Assembly: GCF_937616625.2 (NCBI RefSeq)
Contig: NC_065574.1
Location: 10,294,501 to 10,358,500 of the forward strand
DNA: 64,000 nucleotides
Reading direction: 5' to 3'
Source: Mercurialis annua
Taxonomy: Eukaryota; Streptophyta; Magnoliopsida; Malpighiales; Euphorbiaceae
The stretch's first letter is position 1. Each line of letters opens with the position of its first letter. The translations under genes and the position numbers were made by a program. Below are positions 45,001 to 56,435 of the stretch, one piece after another. Below the pieces are notes generated by a model. It made no database searches. It was not told where the DNA came from and was given only the letters and a program-made list of their open reading frames with translations.

Positions 45001-45512
45001 AATTTCAACTATACTATATTAGCTAAATGTTATCTAAGAGTTGTCTAATGGTAAGTTAACTGTCAAATATATGTTTTCCACAACAGGCTTCAACATATGT
45101 TAGAGGTTTGCACAGTGTGGAAGATGGTGATAAAACCTTTATAGTAAAACTTAACGAAAGAACATGCACATGCTGCAGATTTCAATTGGATGAAATGCCA
45201 TGTCCACATGCTATTGCTATATTAAGCAAACTACACCAAGAACCATATCAATACTGTTCAGACTTTTTCACTAAAGAAAATATGCTTGCAACATATGAAG
45301 GAGTTGTCTATCCAATGCCTAGCCAAAATAATTTGGATTTACCTGCCAATGTTGAAAGTATGGAAGTTCTTCCGCCAATAGGAGCAATTCCAGCAGGAAG
45401 ACCAAAGAAAAGAAGAATCACGGGACCAAATGAAATAAAGAAGACAAATCAGTGTGGAAGATGCAAACAAAGAGGACATAATAAGAAAACATGTAAAAAT
45501 ATACCAAAATAA
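42041..45512 (+). pseudogene. MuDR-like MULE transposase, four exons, one nonsense codon
   Basis: Exons 42041-42131, 43030-44602, 44758-44974 and 45087-45512 join in frame with GT-AG introns, giving 768 codons. Order of domains: an N-terminal PB1/ubiquitin-like region typical of plant MULEs (about residues 30-115), a MuDR DNA-binding domain with Cys/His residues (FCFYTIANQFQYKVSKSC, then a CxxDxDCRW-type strand and INIHTCPP-type motif), the MULE transposase domain (catalytic Asp in IIVVDGTFLKSNYGG, second Asp in CIVSDRPLSI, then HAICMYHLLSNIK), a SWIM zinc finger (CTCCRFQLDEMPCPHAIAI) and a CCHC knuckle (CGRCKQRGHNKKTC). A TGA at 43557-43559 interrupts EIYV-stop-QIFKDKK in an otherwise open frame. 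It would catalyse cut-and-paste transposition if intact. Confidence 0.88.
42300..42960. repeat. Tandem array in intron 1 of the MULE transposase gene
   Basis: Four units of about 140-160 bp, each with GATGGTTTACTAAATG (starting 42390, 42552, 42691, 42843), then TTTACTGATA and TTTTATAGTTGATA. Units differ by small indels. Confidence 0.85.
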
Positions 45513-46325
45513 TAAAATTTAGTTTTCAAATACATTTCCTAAATACATTGATTAAATGATTTGTAATTCATTGAATTTTGGCTCAATTAAAGGATTTCCT
45601 TCTTTTTTTTATTTGTTTCTTATAATTTTAACCATTTACCAATTATTTACTACTGTGTTACCAGAGATATATCAAAAAATTATATGTCACTACATATTAA
45701 GACAGTGATAAATAATAAATTACTAAACTATTACTACATGTTTTATAAATTAAAATAAGAAAATTACTAGAGGTTTAATAATATGTTGCTTAACATATAT
45801 TTATAAAGTTACTATAGGTTTCCAAATAGATTACTAATAAGTTACGTAGCATCTATTTATAAAGTTTTATTAAAAAATTTTATTTATAATTTATTTTCTT
45901 TACTTAAATATTTTTAATCTCATTTAAATCTATCAACTTTTTTAATATATTTAATTTGATGTTTAAAATGATATAATCTTAAAAATTTCTGTATAGACTA
46001 CTTACTATAAAGCACTATCTTACTATTAATTTACCAAAACAATATCAAAAGTATACTACAACATACAACTGATAAAGGAAATTTAGTTAATATCTATAAA
46101 ATTATAAAAAATATTATAAGTTTACTAACTAGTTAGCAAAACATTACTAACAGTATAAGTCAATTACCATTTACTAAAACTAAAACAGTAGCCATTACAA
46201 ACAAAGTCATACACAAACAAAGTCATACAAACAAAGCCATAATAGGAAAAAAAAAAAATATTGTTCAGATCTTGTTCAGATAAAACACTAAAAAACTTAA
46301 AAGTACTAAGCTAAAATGATAAACT
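45513..46325. other. Spacer between the two convergent MULE genes
   Basis: About 810 bp, AT-rich, with many short TTACTA/TAGTAA words like those in the introns. No gene seen. It must contain both polyadenylation regions. Confidence 0.5.
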
Positions 46326-49300
46326 TCAGATCTTGTTCTTCCCTTTCCTCTTTGGATTTGGGACCTCCTCTTCAACCTCTTCATCGCTAACAATATTGCT
46401 CTCTATCTTCATATTGCCATAGCGGTACAGAAGAAATGCAACACGCTCACGATAATTATCAATATTAAATTCAGAAGGTATTTCTTTACGCAGACACAAA
46501 AACTCCGCAAAAGCAAGCAAAAACGCACCACAATCGCTGAATAAAAAAACATAAAAATGAATTATTCAACAAAACTTCATAATTTTAAGAATAGTAAATT
46601 TGAAAATATACCTATCCTTTTGACTTCGAAGATCATCCACAGTTTCAATACGGAAAGCATCAGTTGAATTCTTATTCAAATAAGGCTGAGAAGTCAGATC
46701 AATGTCACTGCGCAACTCATAAAAATTCATCTGAGATAAAAAAAAGTGAAATTAGAACAGAATATTTTGTAGTTGCTTCAACTGCAGACTTCTTCGCCAC
46801 ATTTGAACTCATAGAGTTATACACATATATGCATCTTTCTTTGAAGACCAAACGCCCCAAAATCCAGTGCTTCTGCTTCTTCATGTTCATTGGAAACAAC
46901 ACCTCATCTACATTCTCCCAATGTGTATTGCAAAGCATCTTGTATCCACAAATATACTTTGCAATAAGACTACGATCAGTAACTGAAGTAGATTCAGGCT
47001 TCTTCCTCTTCAAGTATGCCACATAGTATGAAGTCATTCTATCATCGAAGAGGCAGTCAGTTGTCGTAATTCGCACACCACTAACAGGTCTATACTTGGC
47101 TCTTTTACGAATGTAGTACATAACAATGTTGATATGCTGTAAGAAAGTAGAATTATAAATAACTATAACAGTTAGTAAACATTTAGTAGACAAGTAGAAC
47201 ATAACATCAAATGGTAAAAATAGAAATACTTACACGACACTGTAATAATTCACCCGAGTAATTAAGCGAATGAAACCAATTTTTGTTATCCACCTGATCC
47301 ACGCCATAATTGAATGGAGTTTCGATAATGTCGAAACTTGCTTCATAAGCATTTCGACTACAAAAAAAGAACAAATAGGAGGTAAAAAAACATTCAAGCA
47401 ATCCTTCTAGCAAAAAATGGTAAATATAACATATCACAATTATAGTCTTACTTAAACTTTTCGTCAACCCAGTCATTAAACTCTATTTGTCCCGCATAAC
47501 CTATATCTCTACAAATATCATCATCAAGAGGAAACAATCCCTTCTTAAGAACCACATCCGGCTTAGCCTTAACAAATGCTAGAGGCACCACATCAGCAAC
47601 TTTAAATTTAGAGGCAATCTTTTCAATTTGCTGTAATTGAGAAGAAAAAGAAAAAATGCAATGAATAAATGATAGTTACTATTATTAAAATAGATATGAT
47701 AATAATTAGTAAACCATTAGCAAACAATTAGAGAAAATATGAAAAGTAAAACTGTTCGAAAACACTTAGAAAAATAACTGTTAACTACATAGTAAACAAC
47801 TAGTAAACACTTAGAAAATAAAAAGAACATGAAAAATTCTATAGAAGTACTATAGAGGTAATTTTTATTTATATTTATATTTACAAAATAAATATGGTAA
47901 TGATTAGTAAACCATTAGCAAACAAATTAGAGAAAAAAATGAAAAGTAAACTGTTAAAAAACAATTAGAAAAATAACTGTTAAATGAATAGTAAACCACT
48001 AGTAAACACTTAGAAAATTAAAAGTAAAACAACAACATAAAAAATTCTATAGAAGTACTACCTCAGATGGACTGCCTCGATACACAGCAATTTCTTTCAA
48101 AGCTGCCTTCTTTATCTATATAAAAAGCATAAAAAAATGTATTGATAAAGTATTAATATGCAAATAATAAAAAAAAAATTTAAAAAAAAGTAAGATAAAA
48201 AATATATCTCAGATTCTTGTTTTTCAACAGAACCAGCAGCTTCCTTTTTCAACAAAACATCAGTACCTTCCTTTTCAATCTTATTGACCATATCAGTCAG
48301 TAAGGACTCATCATATCCGACATCCTCATCAACGCCATGGCCCAACATCTTATCAGCAGCTTCTTTCTCAGCAAGCTCTGCAGCTTTTGTAAGGGCATTA
48401 AGTTCGCTAGAATTGAATGTAGAGCAGGTTTCTGCCTCTACGGTACTTTGACTACTTAATTCATCGAACTTAAAACTTGGACCGCTATCAAAACAGAAAC
48501 CCTGAAAAAAAAAATTAATAACAATATAGAAAACGCAGCAGACAATTTACTTAAAAACTTAAAAAGTAAAAGTACCCTTCCACTATATTTCACAGCTGTG
48601 TCAACCACTTTAGAAACTATATGACCCTCATCATATTTCTTCTCGCCCCTATCAACATCATCTTGCTGCTCATGTCCACTATCATCAGCGACATTTCCAT
48701 GACTTGAACCATCTTTCTTCTCATTATCCTCGTCTTCATCCGGTTTCTTACCATCTTCTTTAGTCTTACCGTCATCATTCTCATTATCATCGTCATTACC
48801 GTCACTATCTTTATCGTCATCTTCAGAATCTTCATTTTTATTATTGTCGTCAGCAACATCTTTCTTTGCATCTTTCCCACAAGCCTGATTAAAAATACAA
48901 AATTAGTTAACCATTAGAAAACGACAAGTAAATTATTGGTAAACTAAAACATAAAATAATAAATTCAAAAACTAGTAAAGCATTAGCAAACAGCTGGTAA
49001 ACTACAAGTAAATTGGTAATAGTGTAAAAACCTCAGCAGGAGGAACAACAGCTTTTTTTTCAGATTCCATTTTAAGAACAACAGCTTCCTCAAGGGCACT
49101 AAGATCGATGGAATCAAACGTCGAAGAAGTCGCTACACCTATAGTGCTTTGAGTGTTGACTTCTTCAACATTGGAAGTTGAACAATCTTGCAGTGAAAAT
49201 GCCATAAAAAAATAAACTTTATTAGTAAAAATATAGATATTAGACCTTTTACTTAAAAATATAAATATAAATAAAAATTACCTTGATATTATCTTTTGTA

Positions 49301-51542
49301 ACATTGTGACCCTCATCATCATTTTTTTCACCACTACCAACAACATCATCATCTTCCAACTTATATTCATAATTGAACCTCTCACTCATAACAGAATCAG
49401 AAGCAAAATTACCAGCACCATCGTCCTCTTCATCATCGTCACTTTCTTCTTTCTTATTATCTTCGTCTTTGTTATTATCCTCCTCTTTTTCGTTGTCATC
49501 ATTACAATGAAAATCATTCACACCATTATCATCATCTTCAACCTGAAAAACAGTTCAATAAAAAACAAGTAAATACACAATTAAACTAAATGAACAAGAA
49601 TGGTTTACTAACTGTATACAACATAGTAACTAAGTAATTACCTGAATAGGTTGTCCACCAACACCATTTTTTATCAAATCTTTCAGTTCACCAAATTGAG
49701 TATTAATACCAGAGAACTGAGTCTCTACAAATATCTTGAAATTCTGAAACTCATGGTAAAACTTAGATTGATCCCAAAACAATTTATGAATTTTAGTTTT
49801 CATTGCAATTCCTTCACTTGCTTCTCTGGCTCATTCTCAACTTTACGCTTTCCTTTGACAAACAAACCTTCTAAATCCAGCGCTGACCTCTCCTCGACAG
49901 TGGGATGTAAATTGCTTAATTTCAACTAAATATAAATGATAAAATTGAGTCAGTTAACTTAATGGTTACTAAAAGTGAACCACCAGTGTACCAGAACTAT
50001 ACTGCACAAATAGATATTTAATTAATAGCTAGACTAATGTATTAAAATACCTGGTCAGCAGTTTGATCAAATAGGTTTCGCAAGAAATACGAGCGTTCTT
50101 GGACCTCTAACACCTCCCAACGCAGTATACGAGGAATTTCATTTCCTGAACTAGTTGCAACTGCGCTTTCAATTGTAGGACAACACTCAAAAAACCAAGT
50201 TTGGAAAGCCAAAGGGAATTCATCATATCGAGAGGAATTAGGATGACCAGTTTTTGAACTTTTTCTCTTTAAAAAATCACAATTTTTCCAAGTACTGAGT
50301 TTACTTTTCAAATACTCCATTGTAAAATGAAACAAATCCTTCCCCCAAGGAAAATTTTCAAACTCCCCACTACAAACAAGATCAAAATGCTTATCACGAA
50401 CATTTGACTCATTTTTGTTGTTATATAGAAAATTCTCAATAAAATACAAAACAGCCATCTGAAAAGCCTCTTCCTCGTTATTCCAACGCTTAGAAACAAA
50501 GCTATCCTTCAAAAACTTTTTTGAAACTTTCCTTACATTTCCAAAACAGTTTTTTCTAAAGTCAGAAGACACAGTATTCTGAGACTTAAAATCAACACTG
50601 CCATTAACTTTCAAACCGGTTATTAAAGCAAATTCGTCGATTGAAAACTTAAGAAACTTTCCTGACACCTTAATTCACAACTCATATTTAACAGGCTGTT
50701 TAACTTCTCTAAGAAGTAAACAGTGAATCAACTGCCCTTGAAGTTTATACTCTTTCATGCGTAAAAAATATCCAAAAACAGATTTTGAAAACCTTTCTAA
50801 AGTTTCAGGTTGTAAAAGATTTTTGATATTTGAAATGACAGAAACACCAGCATTATGAATAATCTTGTGCGAAAAATGTTCATGAGGCCTAATGAAATAG
50901 TCCCAATCCTGAAAAGTAAAATTAAAACTGATAAACATATGAATAGTAAAATATATAATATAGCAAAAAGAAAAAACATCATTAGAAAACATATAGAAAA
51001 CCATATAGATATTACAATAATATAAAGTAAAAAGCTAGATTCCCATTAACAACCATTAGGTAAACTATGATTAAAACTAAATTTGAACAGAAACATTTGT
51101 AATAAAAAAATGAATGAAAAACAAGCTCTTAACTAACACATAGTAACACAAAAACAAACCTATATACAAATATATGTATATTATAACAAAATAAGAAAAC
51201 AAAACTAAAAACAGATAACCATTAGAAACTAGTAAGATAATTATAATATAAATTAACAATACTAAATAAACGAGTAAATTAACCACATAAGCATTCATAA
51301 ACTGATTAAAAATTTCAAATCACACAATATTCACATTATTAACTAATAAATAACAAACAAAATAATTAAAATACCTTAACATTTCTAATAGCTTTAGAAC
51401 TTTCACCAACATAAAAGTTTGATTTCATTTTTTTCTTAACTTGCATCGGAACTTTCTGGAAATCGTCGTCATCGTCATCATGATCATCTGAAACTCTCAT
51501 TTCAGTAGTTGCAGTCTCCACAAAATCAATCTTATGTTTCAT
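46326..51542 (-). pseudogene. MULE-borne DUF1985/Ulp1-like protease gene, decayed
   Basis: My model has twelve exons: 51542-51375, 50908-50051, 49925-49642, 49542-49282, 49187-49032, 48884-48576, 48501-48208, 48115-48062, 47630-47452, 47357-47234, 47136-46612 and 46536-46326, about 1140 codons. Exon 2 holds a DUF1985 domain (QLIHCLLLREV, then FSIDEFALITGL). Exons 4-7 are acidic and low complexity. The last exons form a C48/Ulp1-type SUMO-protease domain: His in KQKHWILG, Asn in VYNSM where Asp is usual, and Gln and Cys in SQKDSDCGAF. Lesions: TGA at 50677-50675 where Trp is expected, one base missing near 49806, lost splice sites at about 49188 (AG to AA) and 48207 (GT to AT), and one base too many in the T8 run near 46740. 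In such MULEs the protease is thought to assist transposition; its role is unproven. Confidence 0.82.
47694..48062. repeat. Direct duplication in an intron of the Ulp1-like gene
   Basis: Two copies of about 170 bp (about 47694-47862 and 47890-48060), each with AGTAAACCATTAGCAAAC, ATAACTGTTAA and TTCTATAGAAGTACTA. On the gene's strand they carry GTTTACT words like those of the transposase gene's intron array. Confidence 0.8.
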
Positions 51543-52217
51543 CGCTGGATTCTTTCGTTTAGGGATTTTAGCGGGAGATTTAGGATTTTTTTTCGAAACT
51601 GAGCGAGTAGTAACTATTTTGTAAAGAGTATGAAATTAAAAAACTGAACGCAAAGAACACTAAGTAATCGTGGATGAGCAGTTAAGAAAACACAAAATCA
51701 GTAAGGAAATGGAGCGGTTAAAAGAGAAAAAGAAGGAAATTTAAACATGCAATGACAGACAAAACACCTAGATTATAGCGAAAGATTAATAGCTGTGAGA
51801 TAATTGAAATGAGATTAACGGTAAAATAAGAAACGAAAAGTACTAATCTGCAATACAAAAACAATAAGGTCGTAAAAAAGATGGAGGATGGGCCGCGCGG
51901 TGCTGATGAGAATATTTAGGCATTTTAACGTGCTGGGCCTAATTTCCACAATATAATAGCCCGTCGGCCCGCCTTTCCTTTGAGCCCAGTTTCTTATTTG
52001 AACGATTTAAATTTTGAAAATCATCATTTGCTGTTACGGAGCATAAACCGACATTTTATTTGAAAATTATAATTTTCACACAACATTAATCAAAACAGCT
52101 TCCATTTTGGCTGAAATACATATTTTTATAAAATAGCAAAAAGTCCTTAAACATTTCAAACTTTACATTTTCATCCCTCTTTAAACCTTTTCTTTCAAGA
52201 TCATCCAAAATAATTTT
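51543..52217 (-). promoter_or_regulatory. Upstream region of the Ulp1-like gene with TGGGCC motifs
   Basis: TGGGCC occurs at 51889-51894 and 51934-51939, with CGGCCC and AGCCCA nearby (to about 51988). These are site II-type elements common in promoters of broadly expressed plant genes. The element's right boundary should lie in or just beyond this stretch, but I could not identify a TIR with confidence. Confidence 0.4.
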
Positions 52218-52234
52218 TAAATCATAATCCATTT

Positions 52235-53670
52235 TTTTTTTTGAGAAAACAAAATACTTCATTAGATCAAATCGGAAGCGACAACAGTTATAAAAAATTC
52301 AGAAAACTGGCTAATCCACTCCTGATGAGCTGACATGGAACTGACAAATTGCGCTAATACACGCGCAGCCTGATTCGCAGATCGGCTTACATAGAAAAAA
52401 CTTAAATTAAAAAACTGTTTCGCTAACTTCCCACAGTCCATAATTAAAGGGTATGTGTCCGCTCTCTTGGATTTCAAATATCTAAAATAACCTCCAATGC
52501 GTATGATTCCACCACTATTGACCTTGAGCCAGCTCAATGCTTCTCGGATATCCATAATTTCAACAACTTATAAGCCATGGTTTCTCGGAACGTTTCTCAC
52601 TCTAACTTGCACAGGTTTACCCTCGTAGTCCCTCACCAAACAACCCAAGTCAATCGAAGACGCATCTACACTGCAATTTGCATCAACATTGACTTTCCAC
52701 ACACCCATTTTAGGCTTGGACCATTTGACAACCCCATCACCTTTCTCCATAAAATTTGTTAAAGCTTCAACAGAGTACACTCTAGCTGATTGACATGCCA
52801 GAAGAAGATAGCTTGCAGCGTTGACAACATCCAAGACTGCATTCGACCACACCTGGTCATTACAATGAACCCAAATATTTTGTCTGACCAACTTCTTCAA
52901 AAAAAAAAAAAAATTGCACGTGCGTTGGCCATGCCACGGCAATTCCAAACTAGACAACTCATTGTTGCGGGCGGGCCTGGAACCCAGAGCCCCCCGGTCT
53001 GTCACTACTTGAGTCTATAAGCATATCCAAGTTATGAAAAATAAACCCAACATCCAACTTTAAATGCCTAACTCTACCAGCCCCATGTTTCCTCTTAGCA
53101 TCTGCCTCCATCACATCACCATCTATTGCCAAAACTGGGTCAACAAATCTCTTAGAATTAGGAATTAGTTGCTGAATCATATGTCTTTCCTTCAAGCCAT
53201 ATATCTTCTTTCCACATGAATAAGATGAATCTTGCTCATATCTACCGTTATTTCCAAATTTGAATGCATAATTTGAATTAATATGGAACAGATTTTCTGA
53301 GATTTTGCCATTTTGAATCTCCATGTTAGCATCATCTTGTTTCTTGGAAGCCCTATCTGGACTGTCATCCCTCAACCATTTCTTACCAAGCTTCTTATCT
53401 ACCTTTCTCATATTATTTCTCGAATACGCCCTGTACAAGTAAAGTTCTTTAGGGACTAGATTATCGAACAATAGACTGGATTATCAAAAATCTCTTTATA
53501 TTTGAGTCTTCATGGGAAACCACAATTTGTATTGGCTACAAAGTCACTCCTCCACTGACATATACCCCCAACATATACTTTCTCTTATGTAACAATGGAA
53601 ATTTTGAAAAAATTCTCCTCAGATTTCATGGCCGCCCCTTTTGATATGTCACGCAAAACTCAGCCAATTG
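52235..53670 (-). mobile_element. Internally deleted LINE with RNase H remnant, minus strand
   Basis: TAAATCATAATCCATTT flanks both sides (52218-52234 and 53671-53687), a perfect 17-bp target duplication. The minus-strand 3' end has a short A-tail. The content is the two ends of a plant LINE: an ORF1-like part (53471-52959: charged, ending GSGFQARPQQ) joined directly to the end of ORF2, an RNase H-like domain (RVT_3: WKVNVDANC, VRDYEG, then EALSWLK and YVSRSANQAARVLAQ). The endonuclease and reverse transcriptase are missing. A frame break lies between the RNase H halves (stop near 52568). It differs in domain content from the LINE at 14956-20391, which lacks RNase H. Confidence 0.85.
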
Positions 53671-53687
53671 TAAATCATAATCCATTT

Positions 53688-54300
53688 AAAAACAGCTCCT
53701 TTATACCAAAATATATATTTTTGGCTAATTTATAGAAAGGACCTTGAATTTTACAAAACTTGCAAATCAACTCTTAAATTTTTCATTTAATCAAACATAT
53801 CCAAAATCATCAAAATTCGTAACAAACATCAAATCTATGAAAATAATCATACCTATGTAGATAATTTCATAATCAAACCAAATTATCCTTTGCATGCAAT
53901 CAATAAACATCTTATTCATCAAAAGCACTATTAATCCATTTATATCCATAAATTCGTGATCAAATCAATAATCCAATATATAAATCATCAATATCCCACT
54001 AATCTCATTATATTTATCCATAGATTTCAATTTATCATCAAAAATTGGCAAGATCAAATCATCCATTTGAATTAAAAACCTCAAGAAAATCTCAACACCA
54101 AATTTATAGTTCTAAAATAATCAAAACAAAAAAAATCATTAAAAGGGTTTATCAATCTTACCCTTGAGATCAAATCCTCCAAATTTCAACAAATTTCATC
54201 AAGTAATTTTAGAAAAATCAAATTTTCAAGTTCTTGAACTAATCCTTGATGAACACCTTAGTTAAGTCCAACATGCAAGCCTTAATTTTTAATCTAGACC
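53688..54300. other. AT-rich intergenic stretch, no gene seen
   Basis: Rich in ATCAAAT/CATCAA words. Nothing recognised. Confidence 0.4.
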
Positions 54301-55015
54301 TTGAATTTTTTTTTTTTCAATAGCATCCTGATGTAGGAAAAAAACCAATTGTACCATTTTTTAAGTTTTTATGTTTCGACTCTACCCTAAAATATTAAAT
54401 TGATCTCTTTTCATTTGTAAAGAAATTTAAAAATTTCTTCATATTTAGTCCATATTCTAATTAGAAGTTAATGTTATTAATAGTATAAAAAAACTTTATT
54501 ACTCACAAAATTTAATAAATAATAATTTTTTTTATTATTTAATTTATGTTAATTATCAATAACTTTTTAAAATTACAAACCATAAAAAACACCATTTACA
54601 TAAAATGGAATCGATTTACTTTTTTTTTTTCAAAAAAAAATTTTCAATTCTCGAACCTGCCGCTATCATCCTACTTCTATGGAAGAAGGACCAGGTCTGC
54701 TCTTCCTTCTATGAGGCGAGCAGCTTCTTCTTTCGTGGAAGAAGGAAGAGCTCGTCCTCCTTCTATGGAAGAAAGAACAAGATCTGCTCCTCCTTTTTCA
54801 TGGAAGGAGGATGACGGTGACTTTAACGGTGGTGGGTTCGAAAAAGACAAGCGGCGGATTTGTAAATCAGAGGAGGTAGGCAACGTTTTTTAGTTTATTA
54901 ATTTTTTTTATTAAAATTTAAAAAATTAATTATTAGGACTTATTTGAAGGTTTTTAAAGTTGAAAGACTTGTTTTTATTTTTCAAATAGAAAAAAAATGA
55001 TTCTTTATTATTTTA
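54300..55015. mobile_element. Decayed MULE with a GC-richer core
   Basis: The outer parts resemble the long arms of the element at 57880-58470 (the right arm reads GTTGAAAGACTTGTTTTTAT). The core at 54665-54850 has several ATGGAAGAAG and CTTCTTTC words that can pair. Open frames in the core in both strands are by-products of these repeats. Confidence 0.45.
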
Positions 55016-55179
55016 TTTGATTTTTGTATATAATTTTAGGACTCGTAAAATTGACGAATAAGACTGTCAAAATTATTATTTTATAAACAATTATATCAAT
55101 TTAAGCATAGTTATAGATAAACAACAAATTATTTTGAAAAATATAATTTAATATACATGAAGTAAATATATAAATCTTT

Positions 55180-55405
55180 TTTTTTGTACAGAGTTCATGA
55201 GGTTTCCTGAACGGATCTCAACTATGAGACGGCACCTTTAAACCTTCCACATTCAGACTAATCCCCACTCGAGCCGTGTAGGTCACTTGCGGGAGGCAAA
55301 CTCTGGCCCCAAGTTTTAAACGGCTGCATACATGAGTACGGTTCGAACCCGCGACCTCACTTAAGATAGAAGAGCGCCTTACCAACTCATCTACGCCTTG
55401 GGGTT
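55180..55405 (-). mobile_element. tRNA-derived SINE, 226 bp
   Basis: On the minus strand it begins CCCCAAGGCG, with a pol III A-box-like TAGATGAGTTGG (55393-55382) and a B box GGTTCGAACCG (55348-55338 region), continues into an unrelated tail, and ends in an A-run. A 15-bp target duplication, AATATATAAATCTTT, lies at 55165-55179 and 55406-55420. The tRNA-like head is too diverged to be a tRNA gene. It is absent from the matching flanks of PMEI genes 6 and 8. Confidence 0.9.
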
Positions 55406-55617
55406 AATATATAAATCTTTCGAACAAAGGAAAAAAAATCATACATATTCAAAAAAATTAATACATTTTTATTGTTATTACAATAGAATAAAAAGGGTAG
55501 AATCTCAAATATTTTCCTACCATTAGGCTATACATGCCTGATAAATTAATAATTAAATAAGAGCTGACAAAATCGAGAGGCCATTGACTAATTGTGAGTA
55601 ATTGTTCTCTTTGTTTC

Positions 55618-56214
55618 TTATTTAATTAAGGTCTTAGAAATATCCACTCCATATCCGAGCAATTCGGCAAATGCAGCATCAATCTTCTTGACGGGTGATT
55701 TATGTTCAGCAAAAGTTTTTTCACACACATCAATAAATTTAATGGAACCAGAAAATAAATTATTAACCGCTTTAAAATCTTCAGCAGAAATTTCAATGGA
55801 AGCCTTAAAAAGGTTGGTCATAATCCCAGCATAAGATTCTAAACAAATCTTAAGGAGCTCGGACTTTTCCTTTCGTACCGCATGATCTTTTCTTGCCTTT
55901 TGAATTACGGCAACTGCGGTTTCTACATTCTTAAATGAGGCGTCTACTATCACGTTGAGAGCTGAAACGGGATCGGTTGATGATCCGGTTAACGGTGTGA
56001 GAAACTTAATGCAGTGTGTCGGGTTTTCAGTAACATGGCAAATTTTTTCGACGGAAGAATCGTTAATTAACGATGTAGATGTCGATGGAGATGCTGATGG
56101 AGATGCCGATGGAGATGGAGATGCTGATTTAGATGTCGACGCAGAGGACGGGGTGGACAATGAAAGAATCAAATACGAAAATAAAACGATGGAAATTGAC
56201 TTATTGAACTCCAT
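55618..56214 (-). CDS. PMEI-like protein, subfamily II, gene 7
   Basis: A 198-residue secreted PMEI-family protein, started at MEFNKSIS for consistency with its relatives (the frame is open seven codons further up). Signal peptide about 1-20. The linker (21-52) has a Ser-Pro-Ser-Ala repeat, encoded by a degenerate 6-bp DNA repeat. Canonical cysteines: Cys59 and Cys68 (KICHVTENPTHC), Cys124 (LKICLESY) and Cys164 (IDVCEKTF). C terminus YGVDISKTLIK. It is closest to gene 6 in sequence and flanks. The 3' flank carries a SINE specific to this copy. Target enzyme unknown. Confidence 0.92.
   Translation of the reverse strand: MEFNKSISIVLFSYLILSLSTPSSASTSKSASPSPSASPSASPSTSTSLINDSSVEKICHVTENPTHCIKFLTPLTGSSTDPVSALNVIVDASFKNVETAVAVIQKARKDHAVRKEKSELLKICLESYAGIMTNLFKASIEISAEDFKAVNNLFSGSIKFIDVCEKTFAEHKSPVKKIDAAFAELLGYGVDISKTLIK
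56060..56140. repeat. Hexanucleotide-type coding repeat in PMEI gene 7
   Basis: The words GATGCCGATGGAGATG and variants repeat on the plus strand and encode the Ser/Pro/Ala linker on the minus strand. Its length differs from genes 6 and 8, so it is probably length-variable. Confidence 0.75.
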
Positions 56215-56292
56215 TTTTTTGGTATTATGACTCACAAGTGTTGTTTTATAAATATATTAATTGAATATATGATGAAAACAAAGAAAAGTTGA

Positions 56293-56301
56293 ATTATATA
56301 G
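56293..56301 (-). promoter_or_regulatory. TATA box of PMEI gene 7
   Basis: CTATATAAT on the minus strand, about 85 bp before the ATG, in the same context as gene 6. The conserved upstream block continues to about 56435. Confidence 0.65.
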
Positions 56302-56435
56302 AGGTTGTTGTGGCTAAGTATAGTAAAATTTACCTGTAGTTAAATTCAAAGGAGCCATAAATAATTAGTTACTATTGATAGATAAAGGTATGAATAAAAT
56401 TGAGCTATTTATTCCTTGTTTAATATGTCTATTTA

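Noticed and set aside
49306..49572. Hydrophobic plus-strand frame, possible membrane protein
   Set aside because: It is the complement of the Asp/Glu-rich exon of the Ulp1-like gene.
41560..52010. Terminal inverted repeats of the ~10-kb MULE
   Set aside because: Weak similarity (ATAAATAATCTCA near 41800 and TAAATATTCTCA on the other strand near 51910) was too short to call, and no target duplication was found.
55338..55405. A functional tRNA gene
   Set aside because: A and B boxes are present, but the stems do not close and the unit continues into a SINE body with an A-tail and target duplication.
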